Below, piece after piece: positions 1-5,918 of a stretch of 5,934 bases of DNA. This DNA comes from Acidobacteria bacterium AH-259-G07 (GTDB lineage: Bacteria > Acidobacteriota > UBA6911 > RPQK01 > JADFOI01), in assembly GCA_027717925.1 (NCBI GenBank), contig JALLON010000169.1:1-5934 (forward strand), read 5' to 3'. A program made the position numbers and the translations under genes. The notes below the pieces were generated by a model. The model saw only the letters and a program-made list of their open reading frames with translations, did no database searches and was not told the origin of the DNA. Position 1 is the first letter of the stretch. The number at the start of each line of letters is the position of its first letter.

Positions 1-46
1 TTATTTATTTGTGTCTCACCCGTTAAGGAGCAAGGCTCACAAAGGG

Positions 47-898
47 CTACCGCTCCCAGCTGATTCTGTGGTTGTCAAAATCAAACTGAATGCGCTTCAA
101 GTCAAGCGTGGCGATTCCCAGATTGCCGACAATTCTCTCGTTAAAGGTGCTGCCTTGCTGGTCTAACAGATACGCGGGAAGCTCCTCCCATCGGGTTTGC
201 CCCATCAAGACAGAGCGTAAATAGACCTTTTGCCGTCTGCCAATTCCAGCAGGGGCTAAGAATACTCCGAGATCCTTGCTTCGCCGCATGGGCAACTTAT
301 CCTTCACTTTGTCTCTAAACAGGACCACACCCGAAGCTCCCGTATCGAGTTGCAGCCATACGGGCCTGCCTTCGACGAAAATCTTCACGGCCAGAAAGGG
401 AAAGTTGGGGTAAAAGGTGATGGAGTCCTTTAGGTCTTCCGTCGGTCCGAAAGTAATCTGCTTGGATGTGAAGTCAATCGTGAAATTGGTTTTCTTCAAT
501 AGATCAAGACCAATTAAGGCGTCAACGCGTCCTCCGCCGACGCGAGGAAGTTTGGCCAACCGAGCCGGGATGGATTGAAAGTACAAAGCTCCCATCCGCA
601 ACTCCGGCAAGACGACTTTCTTCATTTTGACCCTGGTTCCCCAAGCGGAAACTTCAACCGTTTCCCTGCTCTTTAGGCCCAACTTCTGGCCCACTTTGGT
701 GTTGACAATCGTAAATGACGATCCCGTGTCGATTGCGAAGCTGAGCTCGTGCAAATCTCCAATAGATCCCTGGACCACAATCAGATGTTCGTGCAGTCGA
801 AAGGGAACCATCGTGGCGGGGGCATTTGCCGAGAAGCCGATTCCCGATGATGCAACCAGGATAAGTCCATTGAGTATCCATTGTTTGCAACCCCTCAT
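47..898 (-). CDS. Exported retropepsin-like aspartyl protease family protein with two DTG lobes
   Basis: This encodes 283 residues from the ATG at 898, chosen because a good AGGAGG lies 7 nt upstream; a 12-residue longer form starting at a TTG (934) lacks a ribosome site. Residues 1-26 look like a Sec signal peptide (short basic start, hydrophobic core, cleavage near A-N-A at 24-26), so the protein should act in the periplasm or outside. There are two similar lobes. Lobe 1 has the catalytic-type FAIDTGSS (D57) and the hydrophobic-hydrophobic-Gly partner ALIG (127-130); lobe 2 has LQLDTGAS (D185) and IVGNLG (256-261). This matches the bacterial aspartyl protease (Asp_protease_2 / gag-asp-like) families, in which two lobes each supply one Asp, as in pepsin. 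The substrate cannot be told from the sequence. It is separated from the upstream kinase gene by about 390 bp, so its own promoter is likely. Peptidase activity is inferred from motifs only. Confidence 0.88.
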   Translation of the reverse strand: MRGCKQWILNGLILVASSGIGFSANAPATMVPFRLHEHLIVVQGSIGDLHELSFAIDTGSSFTIVNTKVGQKLGLKSRETVEVSAWGTRVKMKKVVLPELRMGALYFQSIPARLAKLPRVGGGRVDALIGLDLLKKTNFTIDFTSKQITFGPTEDLKDSITFYPNFPFLAVKIFVEGRPVWLQLDTGASGVVLFRDKVKDKLPMRRSKDLGVFLAPAGIGRRQKVYLRSVLMGQTRWEELPAYLLDQQGSTFNERIVGNLGIATLDLKRIQFDFDNHRISWER

Positions 899-947
899 GG
901 CTATTCCTCCTTTGGGCGATCGGTGTTCGCCCAAAGGAGGAATAGCC
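899..947. repeat. Perfect 21-bp inverted repeat abutting the protease start codon
   Basis: Positions 899-919 and 927-947 are exact reverse complements (21 of 21), separated by a 7-nt loop (920-926). On the minus-strand transcript the 3' arm ends immediately before the AUG and includes the whole Shine-Dalgarno, so the RNA would fold into a long stem that hides it. There is no U-run after the stem, so it does not look like an intrinsic terminator. It could be a translational switch, a replication template-switch product, or an assembly/fold-back artefact; the sequence alone does not decide. Confidence 0.9.
906..911 (-). promoter_or_regulatory. Shine-Dalgarno of the protease gene, buried in a hairpin arm
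   Basis: AGGAGG on the minus strand, 7 nt before the ATG at 898. It fixes the start of the protease gene. It lies entirely within the 3' arm of the inverted repeat at 899-947, and the opposite arm carries the complementary CCTCCTTT, which resembles the anti-Shine-Dalgarno tail of 16S rRNA. Confidence 0.8.
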
Positions 948-979
948 GGCGGGTGGCGAGGGAATCAGGAGGCTACGGG

Positions 980-998
980 AGAGCTTTAGCGAAGCTCT
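980..998. repeat. Small hairpin, REP-like, in the protease leader region
   Basis: AGAGCTT (980-986) and AAGCTCT (992-998) form a 7-bp stem with a 5-nt loop. Next to it, at about 999-1018, the unit GGCGAGGA/GGCGAGGAC is repeated in tandem. The combination resembles short extragenic palindromes that recur in many bacterial genomes, but only one copy is present here, so the repeat-family assignment is a guess. Confidence 0.3.
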
Positions 999-1112
999 GG
1001 CGAGGATACGGCGAGGACGGTGGAAGGTCCTAAATGACGGTCTCGACGCTGTTTCTAGACAAGCTGAAAGCACTTGAAGGCATTAGCAACAAATAACTTC
1101 GGGGCAAGGGCC

Positions 1113-1364
1113 ATGATTGAAACGATTGAAAACCCCGTGCGGTGGGGAGAACTCCCACAGGATTCCGAACCCTTTGTGGCTATTTGGACTATGGCGGAAG
1201 GCAGTCTAGCCGAGGAAAGACGTCTCAGAGTTTATGTGAATGGAAAAGATGGGTCGTTTCTACCTATACCTAACATGCTGAAGGTAGAATCACTCACTCG
1301 TGGGCACCAGGCGCTTGAGTTCGTCAAACCAGTTTTGGACGATGATCAATTCTGTCCGTGCTGA
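1113..1364 (+). CDS. Weak small plus-strand ORF, possibly a gene remnant
   Basis: This would encode 83 residues from ATG 1113, or 96 from a TTG at 1074; neither start has a well-spaced ribosome site (AAGGG is only 2 nt from ATG 1113). I do not recognise the product. In its favour, the first 60 codons have a coding-like pattern by rough hand count (first codon position richest in G/C) and a plausible residue mix, for example RRLRVYVNGKDGSFLP. Against it, the last 24 codons are antisense to the conserved C-terminal tail of the kinase gene and end in an odd DDDQFCPC. It may be a gene whose true 3' end was lost and that now runs by chance into the kinase gene, or it may be noise. No signal peptide or membrane segment is evident. 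Confidence 0.3.
   Translation: MIETIENPVRWGELPQDSEPFVAIWTMAEGSLAEERRLRVYVNGKDGSFLPIPNMLKVESLTRGHQALEFVKPVLDDDQFCPC
1258..1289 (-). terminator. Possible hairpin directly after the kinase stop codon
   Basis: TTCTACCT (1258-1265) and AGGTAGAA (1282-1289) form an 8-bp stem with a 16-nt loop, starting at the base after the kinase TGA (1290-1292) on the minus strand. The position suits a 3'-end structure, but the stem is short, its loop is large and no U-tract follows, so it is at best a non-canonical terminator or mRNA-stabilising hairpin. Confidence 0.25.
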
Positions 1365-4300
1365 TGCTTCGTCTGTCTGCTCGGCTTCCTTGATCATCAG
1401 GAACCGCTGGCCGTCTGGGGAGATGTCGTATTGTCGACCCCCAGCATAAAAGTACCTTCCCGTGAACAAGACATCGGGACTCCCCGGCGTGAAGGTTGGC
1501 TCGCTTTCAACGCGGACCATCATCATCTCCTGGCCGTTGAGGCTGCGGTAAAATAACTCTCGCCCTTCCGGTGCCCAGACAGGCTCTCGTCCTCCGCCGC
1601 TTGAGATCTGCCACTTTCCTTCCTCCACCTTGGGAAAAGGCCGAACATAGACTTCCCGCTGCCCCGACTCACGGGTGGTGTAGGCCATCCAGCGGCCGTC
1701 GGGCGAGATCGCCGGTTGGCTTTCATAAAACGGCGTCTGGAGAAGCGGCTTTGAGGTGGGCTTGCCCTCCATGGACAGCATGTGAATGTCCGACTCTGTT
1801 TCAGGATTCAATTCCCCGACAACCAGCCTCTTCCCGTCGGGGGAGAAGGACCAGGGTATTTGGCGGTTGGGGCTCGTCGAAAGGCGCTCGACCTGGCCCG
1901 TGCCGTCGGCCGATTTCCAGAACAACCCTCCTCCATCGCGGGCCGACGCAAACACCACCCGCTGACCATCCGGCGTCCACACGGGAAAGCCATCATTAGC
2001 TGCATTAAAGGTAAGCCGGGTTGCTGTCTCGCGGGACAGATCATACATCCACACGTCGCGGTTGCTGGGGTCGAGGACGGCTAGGACCAGACGCCAACCA
2101 TCGGGGGAGAGCCGGGGGGTTCTGTAAGGGCGCAGCTCCGCAGCCAAGGGCTCCTCGTGCCCTTTGCGATCCACCCAGACTATTGAGAGCTGATTGGGGC
2201 CTCCTAGGCCTCCAGGCAGGTAAATAAGAGTACCGGTCTGGGAGAAGGCGAAGTGGGCTTCACCGTGATATGGGTCTGACCACACGCCTTGGAGGATGGG
2301 GGCCGGCGAGCCAGTGACTTCCAGCCGTTCCAGGTCAAAGGGGGCAGCGAATAGCGTGGTCTCACGCACAAAGACCAACTGCCCCGTGGGCAGGTATCGG
2401 GCATAGTAGCCGCCTCGCTGCACGACCTTGCGCTCGCCCGTCTCCAGTGACTGCGCTATGATGTTTGCCTCATCAAAACTTCCGATGATACCGGCACTAA
2501 AAAGCACCCACTTGCCGCCGGGCAGAAACTGCGGGTAACGATGCGAGCTCTCACCTTTTTCCCTGTCGGGGACGGTGATCTCTTTGGGCGTCCCGCCGGC
2601 GGCCGGAACTTGCCACAAACCGGTGTAAGTTGCTGGAGCAAAGATGATGGTGTCATCCCGACCCCAGCTCGCGCCGTGGGTGTCCTGCGAATCGCACACA
2701 GTCAGCTGCGCCCCACCAGAGACGGAGATCTTTTTCAATTTACCACCAGCAGAAAACCCCACCCATTGTCCGTCGGGTGAGAAAAACGGAGCCTGAGCCC
2801 CTTCGGTTCCAGACACAACTGTGGCCTCCAACTGGTCGAGGGCTCGCACATAGAGCTGCCTGGCCTGTCCGGAGCCAGCGACGTAGACCAGCCGCTTACC
2901 GTCGGGCGAAAGGACTGCTGCGGCGCCGCGTGTCGTGTCGAGCGATTGGTCAGGAGGCAGCTGGACATGCAGGCGCAAGGGTGTTTGTTCTGCGGGACGA
3001 GTGGCCCGCCACGGCCCCACCAGCGAAATCAATAGAGCCGCGCCCAACAGTCCGGCAATGCTCCACGGAATCATCTGCCGCCACGATCTTTCGACCACCG
3101 GAGCGCCCATGTCTCGTGCCGTCGCTGCAAACGAATCGCTTCCAGCTTGCGTCGTCGATGACTCTGCGATCTCACTGATCAGTTCTTCTAGATCGATCCG
3201 CACTTCATCCATGTGCTGGTAGCGGCGATCCGGCTCCTTGGCCAGCATCTTCCTGAGGGTATACTGGAGAACTGGAGGACCCTTCATATAGTGGGATAAG
3301 GGGGCCGGTGCTTCGTTCAGGATGGCATTGCCCGTCTCCATTGGCTGAGCTTTTTTAAAGGGATGCACGCCCGTGAGCATCTCATAGAGCACCACCCCAA
3401 AGGAGAAAATGTCCGATCGAGTATCTACCTCTTGCCCTCGCAACTGCTCTGGGGACATATAAGCCAGCGTGCCTGCAGTGGCGTCTTCCTCTGTCAGTCT
3501 CGTCAGCGTCTCTTCCTGACTGGCACCCTCCACTGGACTGAGCTGTTTGGCCAGGCCAAAGTCCACCACTTTGATATGCCCTTCAGGGGTGAGCATGATA
3601 CTTGTCGGCTTAAGATCCCGATGCACCATGTTCTTCTCATGCGCCTTTTCGAACGCCTCCCCAATCTCGGTTGCTGTCTTCAGAGCTTCTTCAAGTGGAA
3701 GAGGGCCCTTGGCCAGTCTCTCCTTCAGGGTTGGACCTTCCACATACTCCATGGCGATGAAGGTCCTCCCTTCTCGCTCCCCTGTGTCATAAATCTTGCA
3801 GATAAAGGGATGATCCAATGCCGCTGCCGCCTGAGCTTCCCGCAGCAGTCGCTTGCGGCTAATCTCATCCCCTTCCATCTCCGGGCGCAAGAACTTCAAC
3901 GCGACTTTTCTTTTCAAGAGCGTATCCTCGGCCAGATACACTTCTCCCATCGCTCCCTGGCCGATCTTTTCTTCGATCCGGTAGCGGGCTGAAGAGGCTT
4001 CCAGCTTTCCGGAAACGGAAGCCATCAGTTGGTAGCCTCTGCGGGGGATGGTCTGGATCACCCGCGGATCTTTGGCATCATCTTCAAAGGCCTTGCGCAA
4101 GGCCACGATGGCGTACTTCAAGGCATCATCGGTGACAAAGGTGTCCGTCCACACGCCCTGGATGATGCGCTCTTTGGGAATGACCTCGCCGGCGTGTTTG
4201 GCCAGGTACACGAGCACATCCATCACCTTGGGTTCTAGATGCGTTTCCTTTTCAGAACCCACGATGCGGTTCAGCTGGGGCTGGATGAGCCATTCTCCTA

Positions 4301-4370
4301 CTCGGAAGTCGCCCTCGTTCGCTGGTACGGCTTGTCCCTCGAACTGCATGCTGTAGACAAGCTGTCTCAT
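1290..4370 (-). CDS. Membrane receptor: winged-helix DNA-binding domain, Ser/Thr kinase, TM, TolB/WD40-like propeller
   Basis: This encodes 1026 residues. Residues 22-118 are an OmpR/CadC-type winged helix (Trans_reg_C), ending in the wing motif IPRRGYQL. Residues 130-400 are a Hanks-type kinase: glycine loop IGQGAMGEV (136-144), ATP lysine K159, alpha-C glutamate E178, HRDLKP with catalytic D252, DFG at 270-272, SPE at 306-308 and a threonine-rich activation loop (T288, T290, T293, T298). The residue after HRDLKPx that normally is the Mg-binding Asn is Ser257. One membrane segment spans about 434-454. From about 465 to the end come repeated SPDG-type blades (488, 531, 755, 799, 843, 889, 933, 984) of a PD40/TolB-like propeller. 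By family logic the DNA-binding and kinase domains are cytoplasmic and the propeller is outside, a ToxR/CadC-like layout with a kinase inserted. The start at 4370 is supported by AAAGGAAG 7 nt upstream. Ligand, phosphorylation targets and DNA sites are unknown; the duplicated upstream element at 4491-4532 hints at autoregulation. Confidence 0.95.
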   Translation of the reverse strand: MRQLVYSMQFEGQAVPANEGDFRVGEWLIQPQLNRIVGSEKETHLEPKVMDVLVYLAKHAGEVIPKERIIQGVWTDTFVTDDALKYAIVALRKAFEDDAKDPRVIQTIPRRGYQLMASVSGKLEASSARYRIEEKIGQGAMGEVYLAEDTLLKRKVALKFLRPEMEGDEISRKRLLREAQAAAALDHPFICKIYDTGEREGRTFIAMEYVEGPTLKERLAKGPLPLEEALKTATEIGEAFEKAHEKNMVHRDLKPTSIMLTPEGHIKVVDFGLAKQLSPVEGASQEETLTRLTEEDATAGTLAYMSPEQLRGQEVDTRSDIFSFGVVLYEMLTGVHPFKKAQPMETGNAILNEAPAPLSHYMKGPPVLQYTLRKMLAKEPDRRYQHMDEVRIDLEELISEIAESSTTQAGSDSFAATARDMGAPVVERSWRQMIPWSIAGLLGAALLISLVGPWRATRPAEQTPLRLHVQLPPDQSLDTTRGAAAVLSPDGKRLVYVAGSGQARQLYVRALDQLEATVVSGTEGAQAPFFSPDGQWVGFSAGGKLKKISVSGGAQLTVCDSQDTHGASWGRDDTIIFAPATYTGLWQVPAAGGTPKEITVPDREKGESSHRYPQFLPGGKWVLFSAGIIGSFDEANIIAQSLETGERKVVQRGGYYARYLPTGQLVFVRETTLFAAPFDLERLEVTGSPAPILQGVWSDPYHGEAHFAFSQTGTLIYLPGGLGGPNQLSIVWVDRKGHEEPLAAELRPYRTPRLSPDGWRLVLAVLDPSNRDVWMYDLSRETATRLTFNAANDGFPVWTPDGQRVVFASARDGGGLFWKSADGTGQVERLSTSPNRQIPWSFSPDGKRLVVGELNPETESDIHMLSMEGKPTSKPLLQTPFYESQPAISPDGRWMAYTTRESGQREVYVRPFPKVEEGKWQISSGGGREPVWAPEGRELFYRSLNGQEMMMVRVESEPTFTPGSPDVLFTGRYFYAGGRQYDISPDGQRFLMIKEAEQTDEASARTELIIVQNWFDELKRLVPTSE

Positions 4371-4377
4371 ATTTGGT

Positions 4378-4385
4378 CTTCCTTT
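4378..4385 (-). promoter_or_regulatory. Shine-Dalgarno of the kinase gene
   Basis: AAAGGAAG on the minus strand ends 7 nt before the ATG at 4370. It supports this start over the in-frame Met at residue 8 and over out-of-frame upstream starts. Confidence 0.65.
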
Positions 4386-4448
4386 CAGAAAAACACAGAT
4401 CTTTTTGAGCCTTTACCCCCTTTTTCCTGATCGGGCTCTGACTAAGAA

Positions 4449-4532
4449 TTTCTGTCGGTACTAAGTATGGGTTATCTGATCTTGAGTTTGTGTCACAGAG
4501 ATGTGAAACGTTTGTCAAAAAGATGTGACACG
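4449..4532 (-). promoter_or_regulatory. Shared upstream element, copy A (before the kinase gene)
   Basis: The core at 4491-4532 matches 5877-5918 at 40 of 42 positions. In it, GTGTCACA (4490-4497) and TGTGACAC (4524-4531) form a perfect 8-bp inverted pair flanking the near-palindrome TGTGAAACGTTTGTCA (4502-4517). A weaker match continues toward the gene and includes AAGTATG (4463-4469) and TTTCTGT (4449-4455) at nearly the same spacing as in copy B. On the minus strand the core contains TTGACA (4513-4518), a perfect sigma-70-type -35 hexamer, but no convincing -10 follows at 17 nt. The core lies about 120 nt upstream of the kinase ATG. It is best read as an operator/promoter block; the binding protein is not known. 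Confidence 0.7.
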
Positions 4533-4591
4533 TTCTGCTGATCCGCGATCCACATGAGAAAGGGCATGTTAGAGACCCCGTGCAGTTTCGT

Positions 4592-4885
4592 TCATTCCCG
4601 TCCCGTTCTTTTGAACAGGCAGATCTGCCCACCGTCTTTGATGGTGTCGACGAAAGTTTTTGTACTCGGGTCGAAATTGGGTGGGTCGTTCACAATGCTC
4701 GATTCGATCATCCACACATCCACTTTCCCGTCCAAGTTACAATCTCTACGAGGCGTTACCCTGACCTGATTTTCCAGTATGTCTCTGTCACCGTCAGGAT
4801 CGTATGCAATAGAAGCCTCAGTCAGTCCCAGCAGGGAGGAGGAAAGCGGAAACGGTAGCAGAAGGGCTACTTCTCTCCCCCTTCC
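4592..4885 (-). pseudogene. Start-less coding remnant with two calcium-loop (dockerin/EF-hand-like) motifs
   Basis: An open minus-strand frame of 97 codons runs from just after an in-frame stop (4886-4888) to a TGA at 4592-4594, with no ATG, GTG or TTG in its first half; the first usable start (GTG) comes only after the calcium motifs begin. About 70 codons look truly coding: DPDGDRD at residues 29-35 is a calcium-loop type motif, and DCNLDGKVD (48-56) has the D-x-N-x-D-G-x-V-D spacing of dockerin or EF-hand loops. The C-terminal part ends DGGQICLFKRTGRE. Residues 6-25 are hydrophobic and could be a worn signal peptide, but they lack Met and a clear basic end. It lies 47 bp downstream of the secreted-protein gene in another frame, so it may be a decayed separate gene or a tail cut off by frameshift. 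It could also use a non-standard start. I do not recognise the family. Confidence 0.45.
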
Positions 4886-4900
4886 TCACCCCCCTTCCTC
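4871..4900. repeat. Homopurine/homopyrimidine tract with an 11-nt tandem unit
   Basis: On the plus strand this 30-base stretch is all pyrimidine except A4888. CCCCCTTCCTC occurs at 4877-4887 and again at 4890-4900. On the minus strand it gives G5 and G6 runs between the secreted-protein stop and the remnant ORF. Such tracts can form triplex or G-rich structures and are prone to slippage, which could relate to the loss of the start of the remnant at 4592-4885. Confidence 0.6.
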
Positions 4901-4932
4901 GCCCGTGCGAAGTTGGATGTGGGGAAGAACAA

Positions 4933-5823
4933 TCAGGGGTCCGGACATAAGTCTGGGTCCTGGCACGTAAACGTCATCTGAAAAGGCATGTGATACGTGC
5001 CTTCCGTCACCATAGGGGCTTTTAGTGGCCCCTTGGGGTCAAAGCCCCTCCTGCGCAACGTGGCCCTGTCACTGGCAAGGGCTTCGACAACCCACCAATG
5101 AGATACGGTATTTCCGGCTGGGTCTGACTCCAACCGGGTGATTTGAGCGTTCGTAGAGCACACGTACTGATCTTCAGCAGGAGGGCAGTCAAAGCTCGTT
5201 TCCCCCTTTACACCAATTGGATTGGCAACTTCTGCGAAATGGAGCCATGCTAGGTCATCGGGGTCGCTGGACCACCCGCGGAGGGGGGCCCTGATTCGGG
5301 CGGGGAACCGGACTCCGACCGGCATTTCGAGGAGAGGAAATATGTTTTCTGACCCGTCGAGGGCCAGTGCATACACCCAGAAGGACGTTTCCTCTTCTAC
5401 TATGTTTATGCCAGAGTCTACACACGCTTCCACATCGTCTTCAAGTTCACAATCTATGAAAGTGTTCACGCAAGCGTTGGCCCCGTCGCATATTGGCTCT
5501 AACGGATTCTCACAGTCCGCGGGTTCGACACAAGCTGACGGGTCTCCAAAATCATACGTTAACGTGCGAAAGCTACCCGTCGAGAAGCTAAAGGTACCCG
5601 TGAGCTCTCCACTGGTCTTTATTACACCTTCATAAGACATCCCATCGCTCCGAATCTTATCACCCTGATCGTCGCGAAATACGACGTCCATGGGAATGTT
5701 TCCTCCGGTGGGTTTCTTGCCGGGGCTTTTGCCCGGTTTTTTCTGGGCCAGGGTGTTCAAAGCAAAAGCCAGAAACACCAGGGCAAAGACGGTGAGTGTT
5801 GTTCTACGAAATTTTAATGTCAT
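4933..5823 (-). CDS. Secreted cysteine-rich protein of unknown function
   Basis: This encodes 296 residues. The ATG at 5823 is chosen because a strong AGGAGG sits 5 nt upstream and because the longer reading (from 5922) only translates the repeated upstream element. Residues 1-26 form a clear signal peptide (MTLKFRRTT, then a hydrophobic run, cleavage near LNTLA-Q), followed by a Lys/Gly/Pro linker (28-40). The mature part has ten cysteines, an even number: a cluster of six at C98, C104, C112, C118, C125 and C134, then C213, C222, C287 and C293, suggesting a disulfide-bonded extracytoplasmic protein. The region around 98-134 is acidic (ELEDDVEA). There are no membrane segments beyond the signal and no catalytic motif that I recognise. 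It shares its upstream regulatory element with the kinase gene, which suggests common control. Secretion is confident; function is unknown. Confidence 0.82.
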   Translation of the reverse strand: MTLKFRRTTLTVFALVFLAFALNTLAQKKPGKSPGKKPTGGNIPMDVVFRDDQGDKIRSDGMSYEGVIKTSGELTGTFSFSTGSFRTLTYDFGDPSACVEPADCENPLEPICDGANACVNTFIDCELEDDVEACVDSGINIVEEETSFWVYALALDGSENIFPLLEMPVGVRFPARIRAPLRGWSSDPDDLAWLHFAEVANPIGVKGETSFDCPPAEDQYVCSTNAQITRLESDPAGNTVSHWWVVEALASDRATLRRRGFDPKGPLKAPMVTEGTYHMPFQMTFTCQDPDLCPDP

Positions 5824-5828
5824 CTTAA

Positions 5829-5834
5829 CCTCCT
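5829..5834 (-). promoter_or_regulatory. Shine-Dalgarno of the secreted-protein gene
   Basis: AGGAGG on the minus strand, 5 nt before the ATG at 5823. It decides the start and excludes the 33-residue N-terminal extension that would otherwise read through the shared element. Confidence 0.85.
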
Positions 5835-5918
5835 TTTCTGTTAGGTGCCAAGTATGCGTGTTTGAGCTTGACGTGTTGTCACAGAGTTGTGAAACGTTTG
5901 TCAAAAAGATGTCACACG
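5835..5918 (-). promoter_or_regulatory. Shared upstream element, copy B (before the secreted-protein gene)
   Basis: The core at 5877-5918 is the partner of 4491-4532, with two differences: T5887 against A4501, and C5913 against G4527. The second change turns the right half-site TGTGACA into TGTCACA, so the outer half-sites are direct here and inverted in copy A. TTGACA is kept on the minus strand (5899-5904). The weaker block continues through AAGTATG (5850-5856) and TTTCTGT (5835-5841). The core lies about 53 nt upstream of the ATG, with the ribosome site directly next to the block, so the promoter start should lie within it. Confidence 0.7.

Noticed and set aside
28..38. Short hairpin GAGC-AAG-GCTC just downstream of the protease stop, as a terminator
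   Set aside because: The stem is only 4 bp and the following minus-strand sequence has no clear U-tract.
654..1073. 139-codon minus-strand ORF overlapping the protease start
   Set aside because: Its start is a GTG without a ribosome site, its composition is poor, and it is out of frame with the signal peptide and first DTG lobe of the protease.
1571..1999. 142-codon plus-strand ORF inside the propeller region
   Set aside because: It is Arg/Pro-rich and low in coding character, and lies antisense to well-formed SPDG blades.
3363..3992. 209-codon plus-strand ORF inside the kinase region
   Set aside because: It is antisense to the intact, motif-rich kinase domain and has no ribosome site or recognisable product.
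4407..4438. Inverted pair GAGCC / GGCTC in the kinase leader as a riboswitch or attenuator
   Set aside because: Only 5 bp with a 22-nt loop; expected by chance, with no conserved motif recognised.
4490..4518. Complete sigma-70 promoter built on TTGACA in the shared element
   Set aside because: The -35-like hexamer is perfect in both copies, but the bases 17 nt downstream (TGACAC in copy A) do not resemble TATAAT, so I mention the hexamer without calling a full promoter.
4252..4632. 126-codon minus-strand ORF across the kinase start
   Set aside because: It overlaps the winged-helix coding region out of frame and passes through the regulatory element; no protein features support it.
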